A DNA stretch of 64,000 nucleotides from Apostichopus japonicus (GCF_037975245.1 NC_092562.1:17249521-17313520), one strand, 5' to 3'; shown: positions 1-11,700, counted from the first letter of the stretch. Numbers and translations are program-made. The notes: generated by a model not told the origin, from the letters alone.

Positions 1-21
1 TATTAGTTAATCCACCTAATA
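1..21 (+). other. 6-bp inverted repeat TATTAG/CTAATA (representative)
   Basis: TATTAG (1-6) and CTAATA (16-21) are perfect reverse complements with a 9-base loop. Block variants touch this stem often: G at position 2 leaves a G-T wobble, C at 21 removes the outermost pair, and G at 17 breaks a central pair. Such frequent change argues against strong constraint on this stem. Confidence 0.5.
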
Positions 22-32
22 TCTCAGTCCAA

Positions 33-60
33 ACAGTGGCGCGATGGCTTGGCGCACTGT
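33..60 (+). other. Bulged hairpin around the A box (representative)
   Basis: ACAGT (33-37) pairs with ACTGT (56-60), then a bulged G (38), then GCGC (39-42) pairs with GCGC (52-55) around the 9-base loop 43-51. The inner four pairs are the tRNA D-stem; the outer pairs extend it beyond tRNA geometry. In blocks with G at position 56 the T37-A56 pair becomes a T-G wobble. In the right-hand arm, T at position 32 adds a further pair with A61. Confidence 0.6.
37..47 (+). promoter_or_regulatory. Pol III A-box-like motif (representative, unit 1)
   Basis: TGGCGCGATGG fits the tRNA A-box pattern TRGYNNARNNGG well; the only departure is G in place of the usual A at tRNA position 14. It recurs once per monomer. 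The base at unit position 45 varies by block: T in units 1-115, 121 and 281-336; G in most of units 116-173 and in units 177 and 227; C in units 174-176, 178-226 and 228-280. Known role of the family: binding of TFIIIC together with a downstream B box. Activity here is not shown. Confidence 0.65.
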
Positions 61-83
61 ACGAGCTGATGATCGAGACTCTC

Positions 84-87
84 TTTT
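84..87 (+). terminator. TTTT tract between A and B boxes (representative)
   Basis: A four-T run lies inside the tRNA-like body, upstream of the B box. Four Ts can be a minimal Pol III termination signal in some eukaryotes, so a transcript starting near the A box might stop here at low or moderate efficiency. It recurs in every monomer. Confidence 0.3.
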
Positions 88-95
88 GCATCCCT

Positions 96-106
96 GGTTC
101 GAACCC
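96..106 (+). promoter_or_regulatory. Pol III B-box-like motif (representative, unit 1)
   Basis: GGTTCGAACCC is an exact match to the tRNA B-box consensus (GGTTCGANNCC) and contains the palindrome GGTTCGAACC. It starts 59 bases downstream of the A-box start, a spacing TFIIIC tolerates in intron-containing tRNA genes and tRNA-derived SINEs. I saw no change within the 11-base motif in any monomer, on either side of the gap, although positions elsewhere in the unit vary. Confidence 0.75.
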
Positions 107-113
107 CGGGTGA

Positions 114-120
114 TGACGTC
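114..120 (+). promoter_or_regulatory. TGACGTC, CRE/ATF-like core (representative)
   Basis: TGACGTC matches seven of the eight bases of the palindromic CRE TGACGTCA; the following base is T. It is present in every monomer. A seven-base match is easily fortuitous, and nothing else suggests a Pol II promoter, so this is noted only as a possible bZIP site repeated several hundred times. Confidence 0.15.
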
Positions 121-135
121 TTTTGCCGATCTTTT
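121..135 (+). terminator. Two TTTT tracts downstream of the B box (representative)
   Basis: TTTT occurs at 121-124 and 132-135, 15-26 bases past the B box. These are the natural candidates for Pol III termination of a transcript of about 100 bases per monomer, if any is made. The tracts are only four Ts, which is weak in many lineages. Both recur in every monomer. Confidence 0.3.
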
Positions 136-164
136 ACAGCAAGTGCCTACACGGGGAGCTGTAA
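134..164 (+). other. 7-bp inverted repeat TTACAGC/GCTGTAA (representative)
   Basis: TTACAGC (134-140) and GCTGTAA (158-164) are perfect reverse complements separated by 17 bases (18 in the 166-bp block, where the extra C falls in the loop). Both arms stay intact in nearly all monomers. The exception is unit 224, where T at 37019 breaks the right arm. This inverted repeat also creates splice-site-like strings on both strands. Confidence 0.6.
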
Positions 165-165
165 G

Positions 166-660
166 TATTAGTTAATCCAGCTAATATCTCAGTCCAAACA
201 GTGGCGCGATGGCTTGGCGCACTGTACGAGCTGATGATCGAGACTCTCTTTTGCATCCCTGGTTCGAACCCCGGGTGATGACGTCTTTTGCCGATCTTTT
301 ACAGCAAGTGCCTACACGGGGAGCTGTAAGTATTAGTTAATCCAGCTAATATCTCAGTCCAAACAGTGGCGCGATGGCTTGGCGCACTGTACGAGCTGAT
401 GATCGAGACTCTCTTTTGCATCCCTGGTTCGAACCCCGGGTGATGACGTCTTTTGCCGATCTTTTACAGCAAGTGCCTACACGGGGAGCTGTAAGTATTA
501 GTTAATCCAGCTAATATCTCAGTCCAAACAGTGGCGCGATGGCTTGGCGCACTGTACGAGCTGATGATCGAGACTCTCTTTTGCATCCCTGGTTCGAACC
601 CCGGGTGATGACGTCTTTTGCCGATCTTTTACAGCAAGTGCCTACACGGGGAGCTGTAAG
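166..660 (+). repeat. Three-unit cluster with G at unit position 15
   Basis: Units 2-4 carry C15G, in the loop of the TATTAG/CTAATA inverted repeat. Adjacent copies sharing a private change suggest a small local duplication. Confidence 0.95.
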
Positions 661-3630
661 TATTAGTTAATCCACCTAATATCTCAGTCCAAACAGTGGC
701 GCGATGGCTTGGCGCACTGTACGAGCTGATGATCGAGACTCTCTTTTGCATCCCTGGTTCGAACCCCGGGTGATGACGTCTTTTGCCGATCTTTTACAGC
801 AAGTGCCTACACGGGGAGCTGTAAGTATTAGTTAATCCACCTAATATCTCAGTCCAAACAGTGGCGCGATGGCTTGGCGCACTGTACGAGCTGATGATCG
901 AGACTCTCTTTTGCATCCCTGGTTCGAACCCCGGGTGATGACGTCTTTTGCCGATCTTTTACAGCAAGTGCCTACACGGGGAGCTGTAAGTATTAGTTAA
1001 TCCACCTAATATCTCAGTCCAAACAGTGGCGCGATGGCTTGGCGCACTGTACGAGCTGATGATCGAGACTCTCTTTTGCATCCCTGGTTCGAACCCCGGG
1101 TGATGACGTCTTTTGCCGATCTTTTACAGCAAGTGCCTACACGGGGAGCTGTAAGTATTAGTTAATCCACCTAATATCTCAGTCCAAACAGTGGCGCGAT
1201 GGCTTGGCGCACTGTACGAGCTGATGATCGAGACTCTCTTTTGCATCCCTGGTTCGAACCCCGGGTGATGACGTCTTTTGCCGATCTTTTACAGCAAGTG
1301 CCTACACGGGGAGCTGTAAGTATTAGTTAATCCACCTAATATCTCAGTCCAAACAGTGGCGCGATGGCTTGGCGCACTGTACGAGCTGATGATCGAGACT
1401 CTCTTTTGCATCCCTGGTTCGAACCCCGGGTGATGACGTCTTTTGCCGATCTTTTACAGCAAGTGCCTACACGGGGAGCTGTAAGTATTAGTTAATCCAC
1501 CTAATATCTCAGTCCAAACAGTGGCGCGATGGCTTGGCGCACTGTACGAGCTGATGATCGAGACTCTCTTTTGCATCCCTGGTTCGAACCCCGGGTGATG
1601 ACGTCTTTTGCCGATCTTTTACAGCAAGTGCCTACACGGGGAGCTGTAAGTATTAGTTAATCCACCTAATATCTCAGTCCAAACAGTGGCGCGATGGCTT
1701 GGCGCACTGTACGAGCTGATGATCGAGACTCTCTTTTGCATCCCTGGTTCGAACCCCGGGTGATGACGTCTTTTGCCGATCTTTTACAGCAAGTGCCTAC
1801 ACGGGGAGCTGTAAGTATTAGTTAATCCACCTAATATCTCAGTCCAAACAGTGGCGCGATGGCTTGGCGCACTGTACGAGCTGATGATCGAGACTCTCTT
1901 TTGCATCCCTGGTTCGAACCCCGGGTGATGACGTCTTTTGCCGATCTTTTACAGCAAGTGCCTACACGGGGAGCTGTAAGTATTAGTTAATCCACCTAAT
2001 ATCTCAGTCCAAACAGTGGCGCGATGGCTTGGCGCACTGTACGAGCTGATGATCGAGACTCTCTTTTGCATCCCTGGTTCGAACCCCGGGTGATGACGTC
2101 TTTTGCCGATCTTTTACAGCAAGTGCCTACACGGGGAGCTGTAAGTATTAGTTAATCCACCTAATATCTCAGTCCAAACAGTGGCGCGATGGCTTGGCGC
2201 ACTGTACGAGCTGATGATCGAGACTCTCTTTTGCATCCCTGGTTCGAACCCCGGGTGATGACGTCTTTTGCCGATCTTTTACAGCAAGTGCCTACACGGG
2301 GAGCTGTAAGTATTAGTTAATCCACCTAATATCTCAGTCCAAACAGTGGCGCGATGGCTTGGCGCACTGTACGAGCTGATGATCGAGACTCTCTTTTGCA
2401 TCCCTGGTTCGAACCCCGGGTGATGACGTCTTTTGCCGATCTTTTACAGCAAGTGCCTACACGGGGAGCTGTAAGTATTAGTTAATCCACCTAATATCTC
2501 AGTCCAAACAGTGGCGCGATGGCTTGGCGCACTGTACGAGCTGATGATCGAGACTCTCTTTTGCATCCCTGGTTCGAACCCCGGGTGATGACGTCTTTTG
2601 CCGATCTTTTACAGCAAGTGCCTACACGGGGAGCTGTAAGTATTAGTTAATCCACCTAATATCTCAGTCCAAACAGTGGCGCGATGGCTTGGCGCACTGT
2701 ACGAGCTGATGATCGAGACTCTCTTTTGCATCCCTGGTTCGAACCCCGGGTGATGACGTCTTTTGCCGATCTTTTACAGCAAGTGCCTACACGGGGAGCT
2801 GTAAGTATTAGTTAATCCACCTAATATCTCAGTCCAAACAGTGGCGCGATGGCTTGGCGCACTGTACGAGCTGATGATCGAGACTCTCTTTTGCATCCCT
2901 GGTTCGAACCCCGGGTGATGACGTCTTTTGCCGATCTTTTACAGCAAGTGCCTACACGGGGAGCTGTAAGTATTAGTTAATCCACCTAATATCTCAGTCC
3001 AAACAGTGGCGCGATGGCTTGGCGCACTGTACGAGCTGATGATCGAGACTCTCTTTTGCATCCCTGGTTCGAACCCCGGGTGATGACGTCTTTTGCCGAT
3101 CTTTTACAGCAAGTGCCTACACGGGGAGCTGTAAGTATTAGTTAATCCACCTAATATCTCAGTCCAAACAGTGGCGCGATGGCTTGGCGCACTGTACGAG
3201 CTGATGATCGAGACTCTCTTTTGCATCCCTGGTTCGAACCCCGGGTGATGACGTCTTTTGCCGATCTTTTACAGCAAGTGCCTACACGGGGAGCTGTAAG
3301 TATTAGTTAATCCACCTAATATCTCAGTCCAAACAGTGGCGCGATGGCTTGGCGCACTGTACGAGCTGATGATCGAGACTCTCTTTTGCATCCCTGGTTC
3401 GAACCCCGGGTGATGACGTCTTTTGCCGATCTTTTACAGCAAGTGCCTACACGGGGAGCTGTAAGTATTAGTTAATCCACCTAATATCTCAGTCCAAACA
3501 GTGGCGCGATGGCTTGGCGCACTGTACGAGCTGATGATCGAGACTCTCTTTTGCATCCCTGGTTCGAACCCCGGGTGATGACGTCTTTTGCCGATCTTTT
3601 ACAGCAAGTGCCTACACGGGGAGCTGTAAG

Positions 3631-6600
3631 TATTAGTTAATCCACCGAATATCTCAGTCCAAACAGTGGCGCGATGGCTTGGCGCACTGTACGAGCTGAT
3701 GATCGAGACTCTCTTTTGCATCCCTGGTTCGAACCCCGGGTGATGACGTCTTTTGCCGATCTTTTACAGCAAGTGCCTACACGGGGAGCTGTAAGTATTA
3801 GTTAATCCACCGAATATCTCAGTCCAAACAGTGGCGCGATGGCTTGGCGCACTGTACGAGCTGATGATCGAGACTCTCTTTTGCATCCCTGGTTCGAACC
3901 CCGGGTGATGACGTCTTTTGCCGATCTTTTACAGCAAGTGCCTACACGGGGAGCTGTAAGTATTAGTTAATCCACCGAATATCTCAGTCCAAACAGTGGC
4001 GCGATGGCTTGGCGCACTGTACGAGCTGATGATCGAGACTCTCTTTTGCATCCCTGGTTCGAACCCCGGGTGATGACGTCTTTTGCCGATCTTTTACAGC
4101 AAGTGCCTACACGGGGAGCTGTAAGTATTAGTTAATCCACCGAATATCTCAGTCCAAACAGTGGCGCGATGGCTTGGCGCACTGTACGAGCTGATGATCG
4201 AGACTCTCTTTTGCATCCCTGGTTCGAACCCCGGGTGATGACGTCTTTTGCCGATCTTTTACAGCAAGTGCCTACACGGGGAGCTGTAAGTATTAGTTAA
4301 TCCACCGAATATCTCAGTCCAAACAGTGGCGCGATGGCTTGGCGCACTGTACGAGCTGATGATCGAGACTCTCTTTTGCATCCCTGGTTCGAACCCCGGG
4401 TGATGACGTCTTTTGCCGATCTTTTACAGCAAGTGCCTACATGGGGAGCTGTAAGTATTAGTTAATCCACCGAATATCTCAGTCCAAACAGTGGCGCGAT
4501 GGCTTGGCGCACTGTACGAGCTGATGATCGAGACTCTCTTTTGCATCCCTGGTTCGAACCCCGGGTGATGACGTCTTTTGCCGATCTTTTACAGCAAGTG
4601 CCTACACGGGGAGCTGTAAGTATTAGTTAATCCACCGAATATCTCAGTCCAAACAGTGGCGCGATGGCTTGGCGCACTGTACGAGCTGATGATCGAGACT
4701 CTCTTTTGCATCCCTGGTTCGAACCCCGGGTGATGACGTCTTTTGCCGATCTTTTACAGCAAGTGCCTACACGGGGAGCTGTAAGTATTAGTTAATCCAC
4801 CGAATATCTCAGTCCAAACAGTGGCGCGATGGCTTGGCGCACTGTACGAGCTGATGATCGAGACTCTCTTTTGCATCCCTGGTTCGAACCCCGGGTGATG
4901 ACGTCTTTTGCCGATCTTTTACAGCAAGTGCCTACACGGGGAGCTGTAAGTATTAGTTAATCCACCGAATATCTCAGTCCAAACAGTGGCGCGATGGCTT
5001 GGCGCACTGTACGAGCTGATGATCGAGACTCTCTTTTGCATCCCTGGTTCGAACCCCGGGTGATGACGTCTTTTGCCGATCTTTTACAGCAAGTGCCTAC
5101 ACGGGGAGCTGTAAGTATTAGTTAATCCACCGAATATCTCAGTCCAAACAGTGGCGCGATGGCTTGGCGCACTGTACGAGCTGATGATCGAGACTCTCTT
5201 TTGCATCCCTGGTTCGAACCCCGGGTGATGACGTCTTTTGCCGATCTTTTACAGCAAGTGCCTACACGGGGAGCTGTAAGTATTAGTTAATCCACCGAAT
5301 ATCTCAGTCCAAACAGTGGCGCGATGGCTTGGCGCACTGTACGAGCTGATGATCGAGACTCTCTTTTGCATCCCTGGTTCGAACCCCGGGTGATGACGTC
5401 TTTTGCCGATCTTTTACAGCAAGTGCCTACACGGGGAGCTGTAAGTATTAGTTAATCCACCGAATATCTCAGTCCAAACAGTGGCGCGATGGCTTGGCGC
5501 ACTGTACGAGCTGATGATCGAGACTCTCTTTTGCATCCCTGGTTCGAACCCCGGGTGATGACGTCTTTTGCCGATCTTTTACAGCAAGTGCCTACACGGG
5601 GAGCTGTAAGTATTAGTTAATCCACCGAATATCTCAGTCCAAACAGTGGCGCGATGGCTTGGCGCACTGTACGAGCTGATGATCGAGACTCTCTTTTGCA
5701 TCCCTGGTTCGAACCCCGGGTGATGACGTCTTTTGCCGATCTTTTACAGCAAGTGCCTACACGGGGAGCTGTAAGTATTAGTTAATCCACCGAATATCTC
5801 AGTCCAAACAGTGGCGCGATGGCTTGGCGCACTGTACGAGCTGATGATCGAGACTCTCTTTTGCATCCCTGGTTCGAACCCCGGGTGATGACGTCTTTTG
5901 CCGATCTTTTACAGCAAGTGCCTACACGGGGAGCTGTAAGTATTAGTTAATCCACCGAATATCTCAGTCCAAACAGTGGCGCGATGGCTTGGCGCACTGT
6001 ACGAGCTGATGATCGAGACTCTCTTTTGCATCCCTGGTTCGAACCCCGGGTGATGACGTCTTTTGCCGATCTTTTACAGCAAGTGCCTACACGGGGAGCT
6101 GTAAGTATTAGTTAATCCACCGAATATCTCAGTCCAAACAGTGGCGCGATGGCTTGGCGCACTGTACGAGCTGATGATCGAGACTCTCTTTTGCATCCCT
6201 GGTTCGAACCCCGGGTGATGACGTCTTTTGCCGATCTTTTACAGCAAGTGCCTACACGGGGAGCTGTAAGTATTAGTTAATCCACCGAATATCTCAGTCC
6301 AAACAGTGGCGCGATGGCTTGGCGCACTGTACGAGCTGATGATCGAGACTCTCTTTTGCATCCCTGGTTCGAACCCCGGGTGATGACGTCTTTTGCCGAT
6401 CTTTTACAGCAAGTGCCTACACGGGGAGCTGTAAGTATTAGTTAATCCACCGAATATCTCAGTCCAAACAGTGGCGCGATGGCTTGGCGCACTGTACGAG
6501 CTGATGATCGAGACTCTCTTTTGCATCCCTGGTTCGAACCCCGGGTGATGACGTCTTTTGCCGATCTTTTACAGCAAGTGCCTACACGGGGAGCTGTAAG

Positions 6601-7920
6601 TATTAGTTAATCCACCGAATATCTCAGTCCAAACAGTGGCGCGATGGCTTGGCGCACTGTACGAGCTGATGATCGAGACTCTCTTTTGCATCCCTGGTTC
6701 GAACCCCGGGTGATGACGTCTTTTGCCGATCTTTTACAGCAAGTGCCTACACGGGGAGCTGTAAGTATTAGTTAATCCACCGAATATCTCAGTCCAAACA
6801 GTGGCGCGATGGCTTGGCGCACTGTACGAGCTGATGATCGAGACTCTCTTTTGCATCCCTGGTTCGAACCCCGGGTGATGACGTCTTTTGCCGATCTTTT
6901 ACAGCAAGTGCCTACACGGGGAGCTGTAAGTATTAGTTAATCCACCGAATATCTCAGTCCAAACAGTGGCGCGATGGCTTGGCGCACTGTACGAGCTGAT
7001 GATCGAGACTCTCTTTTGCATCCCTGGTTCGAACCCCGGGTGATGACGTCTTTTGCCGATCTTTTACAGCAAGTGCCTACACGGGGAGCTGTAAGTATTA
7101 GTTAATCCACCGAATATCTCAGTCCAAACAGTGGCGCGATGGCTTGGCGCACTGTACGAGCTGATGATCGAGACTCTCTTTTGCATCCCTGGTTCGAACC
7201 CCGGGTGATGACGTCTTTTGCCGATCTTTTACAGCAAGTGCCTACACGGGGAGCTGTAAGTATTAGTTAATCCACCGAATATCTCAGTCCAAACAGTGGC
7301 GCGATGGCTTGGCGCACTGTACGAGCTGATGATCGAGACTCTCTTTTGCATCCCTGGTTCGAACCCCGGGTGATGACGTCTTTTGCCGATCTTTTACAGC
7401 AAGTGCCTACACGGGGAGCTGTAAGTATTAGTTAATCCACCGAATATCTCAGTCCAAACAGTGGCGCGATGGCTTGGCGCACTGTACGAGCTGATGATCG
7501 AGACTCTCTTTTGCATCCCTGGTTCGAACCCCGGGTGATGACGTCTTTTGCCGATCTTTTACAGCAAGTGCCTACACGGGGAGCTGTAAGTATTAGTTAA
7601 TCCACCGAATATCTCAGTCCAAACAGTGGCGCGATGGCTTGGCGCACTGTACGAGCTGATGATCGAGACTCTCTTTTGCATCCCTGGTTCGAACCCCGGG
7701 TGATGACGTCTTTTGCCGATCTTTTACAGCAAGTGCCTACACGGGGAGCTGTAAGTATTAGTTAATCCACCGAATATCTCAGTCCAAACAGTGGCGCGAT
7801 GGCTTGGCGCACTGTACGAGCTGATGATCGAGACTCTCTTTTGCATCCCTGGTTCGAACCCCGGGTGATGACGTCTTTTGCCGATCTTTTACAGCAAGTG
7901 CCTACACGGGGAGCTGTAAG
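3631..7920 (+). repeat. Block 2: T17G subfamily, units 23-48
   Basis: Twenty-six consecutive 165-bp monomers have CCGAAT where the neighbours have CCTAAT (unit position 17). The change creates a CpG and breaks one pair of the TATTAG/CTAATA inverted repeat. The only other difference I noticed is T at 4442 (unit 27, position 152, CG to TG). The sharp start and end of the block are consistent with local expansion of one variant. Confidence 0.96.
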
Positions 7921-8745
7921 TATTAGTTAATCCACCTAATATCTCAGTCCAAACAGTGGCGCGATGGCTTGGCGCACTGTACGAGCTGATGATCGAGACT
8001 CTCTTTTGCATCCCTGGTTCGAACCCCGGGTGATGACGTCTTTTGCCGATCTTTTACAGCAAGTGCCTACACTGGGAGCTGTAAGTATTAGTTAATCCAC
8101 CGAATATCTCAGTCCAAACAGTGGCGCGATGGCTTGGCGCACTGTACGAGCTGATGATCGAGACTCTCTTTTGCATCCCTGGTTCGAACCCCGGGTGATG
8201 ACGTCTTTTGCCGATCTTTTACAGCAAGTGCCTACACGGGGAGCTGTAAGTATTAGTTAATCCACCTAATATCTCAGTCCAAACAGTGGCGCGATGGCTT
8301 GGCGCACTGTACGAGCTGATGATCGAGACTCTCTTTTGCATCCCTGGTTCGAACCCCGGGTGATGACGTCTTTTGCCGATCTTTTACAGCAAGTGCCTAC
8401 ACGGGGAGCTGTAAGTATTAGTTAATCCACCTAATATCTCAGTCCAAACAGTGGCGCGATGGCTTGGCGCACTGTACGAGCTGATGATCGAGACTCTCTT
8501 TTGCATCCCTGGTTCGAACCCCGGGTGATGACGTCTTTTGCCGATCTTTTACAGCAAGTGCCTACACGGGGAGCTGTAAGTATTAGTTAATCCACCTAAT
8601 ATCTCAGTCCAAACAGTGGCGCGATGGCTTGGCGCACTGTACGAGCTGATGATCGAGACTCTCTTTTGCATCCCTGGTTCGAACCCCGGGTGATGACGTC
8701 TTTTGCCGATCTTTTACAGCAAGTGCCTACACGGGGAGCTGTAAG
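7921..8745 (+). repeat. Transition zone, units 49-53
   Basis: Unit 49 returns to T17 but has T at 8073 (position 153, ACACTGGG in place of ACACGGGG). Unit 50 again has G17. Units 51-53 are reference type. The order suggests recombination between neighbouring subfamilies. Confidence 0.93.
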
Positions 8746-11700
8746 TGTTAGTTAATCCACCTAATATCTCAGTCCAAACAGTGGCGCGATGGCTTGGCGC
8801 ACTGTACGAGCTGATGATCGAGACTCTCTTTTGCATCCCTGGTTCGAACCCCGGGTGATGACGTCTTTTGCCGATCTTTTACAGCAAGTGCCTACACGGG
8901 GAGCTGTAAGTGTTAGTTAATCCACCTAATATCTCAGTCCAAACAGTGGCGCGATGGCTTGGCGCACTGTACGAGCTGATGATCGAGACTCTCTTTTGCA
9001 TCCCTGGTTCGAACCCCGGGTGATGACGTCTTTTGCCGATCTTTTACAGCAAGTGCCTACACGGGGAGCTGTAAGTATTAGTTAATCCACCTAATATCTC
9101 AGTCCAAACAGTGGCGCGATGGCTTGGCGCACTGTACGAGCTGATGATCGAGACTCTCTTTTGCATCCCTGGTTCGAACCCCGGGTGATGACGTCTTTTG
9201 CCGATCTTTTACAGCAAGTGCCTACACGGGGAGCTGTAAGTGTTAGTTAATCCACCTAATATCTCAGTCCAAACAGTGGCGCGATGGCTTGGCGCACTGT
9301 ACGAGCTGATGATCGAGACTCTCTTTTGCATCCCTGGTTCGAACCCCGGGTGATGACGTCTTTTGCCGATCTTTTACAGCAAGTGCCTACACGGGGAGCT
9401 GTAAGTGTTAGTTAATCCACCTAATATCTCAGTCCAAACAGTGGCGCGATGGCTTGGCGCACTGTACGAGCTGATGATCGAGACTCTCTTTTGCATCCCT
9501 GGTTCGAACCCCGGGTGATGACGTCTTTTGCCGATCTTTTACAGCAAGTGCCTACACGGGGAGCTGTAAGTGTTAGTTAATCCACCTAATATCTCAGTCC
9601 AAACAGTGGCGCGATGGCTTGGCGCACTGTACGAGCTGATGATCGAGACTCTCTTTTGCATCCCTGGTTCGAACCCCGGGTGATGACGTCTTTTGCCGAT
9701 CTTTTACAGCAAGTGCCTACACGGGGAGCTGTAAGTGTTAGTTAATCCACCTAATATCTCAGTCCAAACAGTGGCGCGATGGCTTGGCGCACTGTACGAG
9801 CTGATGATCGAGACTCTCTTTTGCATCCCTGGTTCGAACCCCGGGTGATGACGTCTTTTGCCGATCTTTTACAGCAAGTGCCTACACGGGGAGCTGTAAG
9901 TGTTAGTTAATCCACCTAATATCTCAGTCCAAACAGTGGCGCGATGGCTTGGCGCACTGTACGAGCTGATGATCGAGACTCTCTTTTGCATCCCTGGTTC
10001 GAACCCCGGGTGATGACGTCTTTTGCCGATCTTTTACAGCAAGTGCCTACACGGGGAGCTGTAAGTGTTAGTTAATCCACCTAATATCTCAGTCCAAACA
10101 GTGGCGCGATGGCTTGGCGCACTGTACGAGCTGATGATCGAGACTCTCTTTTGCATCCCTGGTTCGAACCCCGGGTGATGACGTCTTTTGCCGATCTTTT
10201 ACAGCAAGTGCCTACACGGGGAGCTGTAAGTGTTAGTTAATCCACCTAATATCTCAGTCCAAACAGTGGCGCGATGGCTTGGCGCACTGTACGAGCTGAT
10301 GATCGAGACTCTCTTTTGCATCCCTGGTTCGAACCCCGGGTGATGACGTCTTTTGCCGATCTTTTACAGCAAGTGCCTACACGGGGAGCTGTAAGTGTTA
10401 GTTAATCCACCTAATATCTCAGTCCAAACAGTGGCGCGATGGCTTGGCGCACTGTACGAGCTGATGATCGAGACTCTCTTTTGCATCCCTGGTTCGAACC
10501 CCGGGTGATGACGTCTTTTGCCGATCTTTTACAGCAAGTGCCTACACGGGGAGCTGTAAGTGTTAGTTAATCCACCTAATATCTCAGTCCAAACAGTGGC
10601 GCGATGGCTTGGCGCACTGTACGAGCTGATGATCGAGACTCTCTTTTGCATCCCTGGTTCGAACCCCGGGTGATGACGTCTTTTGCCGATCTTTTACAGC
10701 AAGTGCCTACACGGGGAGCTGTAAGTATTAGTTAATCCACCTAATATCTCAGTCCAAACAGTGGCGCGATGGCTTGGCGCACTGTACGAGCTGATGATCG
10801 AGACTCTCTTTTGCATCCCTGGTTCGAACCCCGGGTGATGACGTCTTTTGCCGATCTTTTACAGCAAGTGCCTACACGGGGAGCTGTAAGTGTTAGTTAA
10901 TCCACCTAATATCTCAGTCCAAACAGTGGCGCGATGGCTTGGCGCACTGTACGAGCTGATGATCGAGACTCTCTTTTGCATCCCTGGTTCGAACCCCGGG
11001 TGATGACGTCTTTTGCCGATCTTTTACAGCAAGTGCCTACACGGGGAGCTGTAAGTGTTAGTTAATCCACCTAATATCTCAGTCCAAACAGTGGCGCGAT
11101 GGCTTGGCGCACTGTACGAGCTGATGATCGAGACTCTCTTTTGCATCCCTGGTTCGAACCCCGGGTGATGACGTCTTTTGCCGATCTTTTACAGCAAGTG
11201 CCTACACGGGGAGCTGTAAGTGTTAGTTAATCCACCTAATATCTCAGTCCAAACAGTGGCGCGATGGCTTGGCGCACTGTACGAGCTGATGATCGAGACT
11301 CTCTTTTGCATCCCTGGTTCGAACCCCGGGTGATGACGTCTTTTGCCGATCTTTTACAGCAAGTGCCTACACGGGGAGCTGTAAGTGTTAGTTAATCCAC
11401 CTAATATCTCAGTCCAAACAGTGGCGCGATGGCTTGGCGCACTGTACGAGCTGATGATCGAGACTCTCTTTTGCATCCCTGGTTCGAACCCCGGGTGATG
11501 ACGTCTTTTGCCGATCTTTTACAGCAAGTGCCTACACGGGGAGCTGTAAGTGTTAGTTAATCCACCTAATATCTCAGTCCAAACAGTGGCGCGATGGCTT
11601 GGCGCACTGTACGAGCTGATGATCGAGACTCTCTTTTGCATCCCTGGTTCGAACCCCGGGTGATGACGTCTTTTGCCGATCTTTTACAGCAAGTGCCTAC

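Larger units (their letters stand above)
37..110 (+). pseudogene. Degenerate tRNA-like body, representative of every monomer
   Basis: Read as a tRNA, T8 falls at unit position 37. The D-stem GCGC (39-42) pairs with GCGC (52-55) around a 9-base loop containing the usual GG. The T-arm CCTGG (93-97) faces CCCGG (105-109) around a canonical TTCGAAC loop (98-104), with a single T-C mismatch. The segment between the D and T arms is 37 bases (56-92), against about 23 in a class I tRNA, and I find no 5-bp anticodon stem with a 7-base loop in it. The bases flanking the body (30-36 and 110-116) cannot form an acceptor stem. It is therefore a tRNA-derived relic or SINE-head-like sequence rather than a functional tRNA. 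Which tRNA it came from cannot be read, since no anticodon is identifiable. The same body recurs in all + strand monomers, and on the - strand right of the gap. Confidence 0.75.
1..165 (+). repeat. Reference monomer (unit 1)
   Basis: This unit defines the unit coordinates used throughout: position 1 is the T of TATTAG and position 165 the G of GTAAG. In order it holds an inverted repeat TATTAG/CTAATA (1-6 and 16-21), the A box (37-47), GCGC/GCGC D-stem halves (39-42 and 52-55), TTTT (84-87), the B box (96-106), CCCGGG (105-110), TGACGTC (114-120), TTTT (121-124 and 132-135) and an inverted repeat TTACAGC/GCTGTAA (134-140 and 158-164). The starting point is arbitrary because the array has no visible end. 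Observed diagnostic sites are positions 2, 15, 17, 21, 24, 28, 31, 32, 44, 45, 50, 56, 61, 71, 76, 78, 94, 130, 152, 153 and 163, plus one insertion after 152 and one deletion in the C-run at 104-107. Confidence 0.98.
1..3630 (+). repeat. Block 1: basal-type monomers, units 1-22
   Basis: Twenty-two 165-bp monomers with A2, T17, A21, T28, T45 and A56, which I take as the reference state. Units 2, 3 and 4 (166-660) share G at position 15 (CCAGC in place of CCACC), a private three-unit cluster; the other nineteen look identical to each other. No gene or unique sequence is present. Confidence 0.97.

Noticed and set aside
37-110. Functional tRNA gene cluster
   Set aside because: There is no acceptor stem, no recognisable anticodon arm, and the D-to-T spacing is 14 bases too long. 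The units are relics at best.
98-112. CENP-B box around TTCGAACCCCGGG
   Set aside because: The consensus needs seven bases between TTCG and CGGG, with an A at the fifth; here only five separate them and that A is missing. On the other strand only the TTCGNNNNA half matches.
1-165. 5S rRNA repeat unit
   Set aside because: The internal motifs fit the tRNA-type A and B boxes. I find no 5S internal control region or conserved 5S core.
44-175. A 43-codon open frame from ATG in the A box to TAA in the next unit, repeated in every T45 monomer
   Set aside because: The ATG is lost in the G45 and C45 blocks (most of 18977-46261), and the inserted C shifts the frame in the 166-bp block. It has no ribosome-site or family support. 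A stop occurs in every unit, so no long protein is possible.
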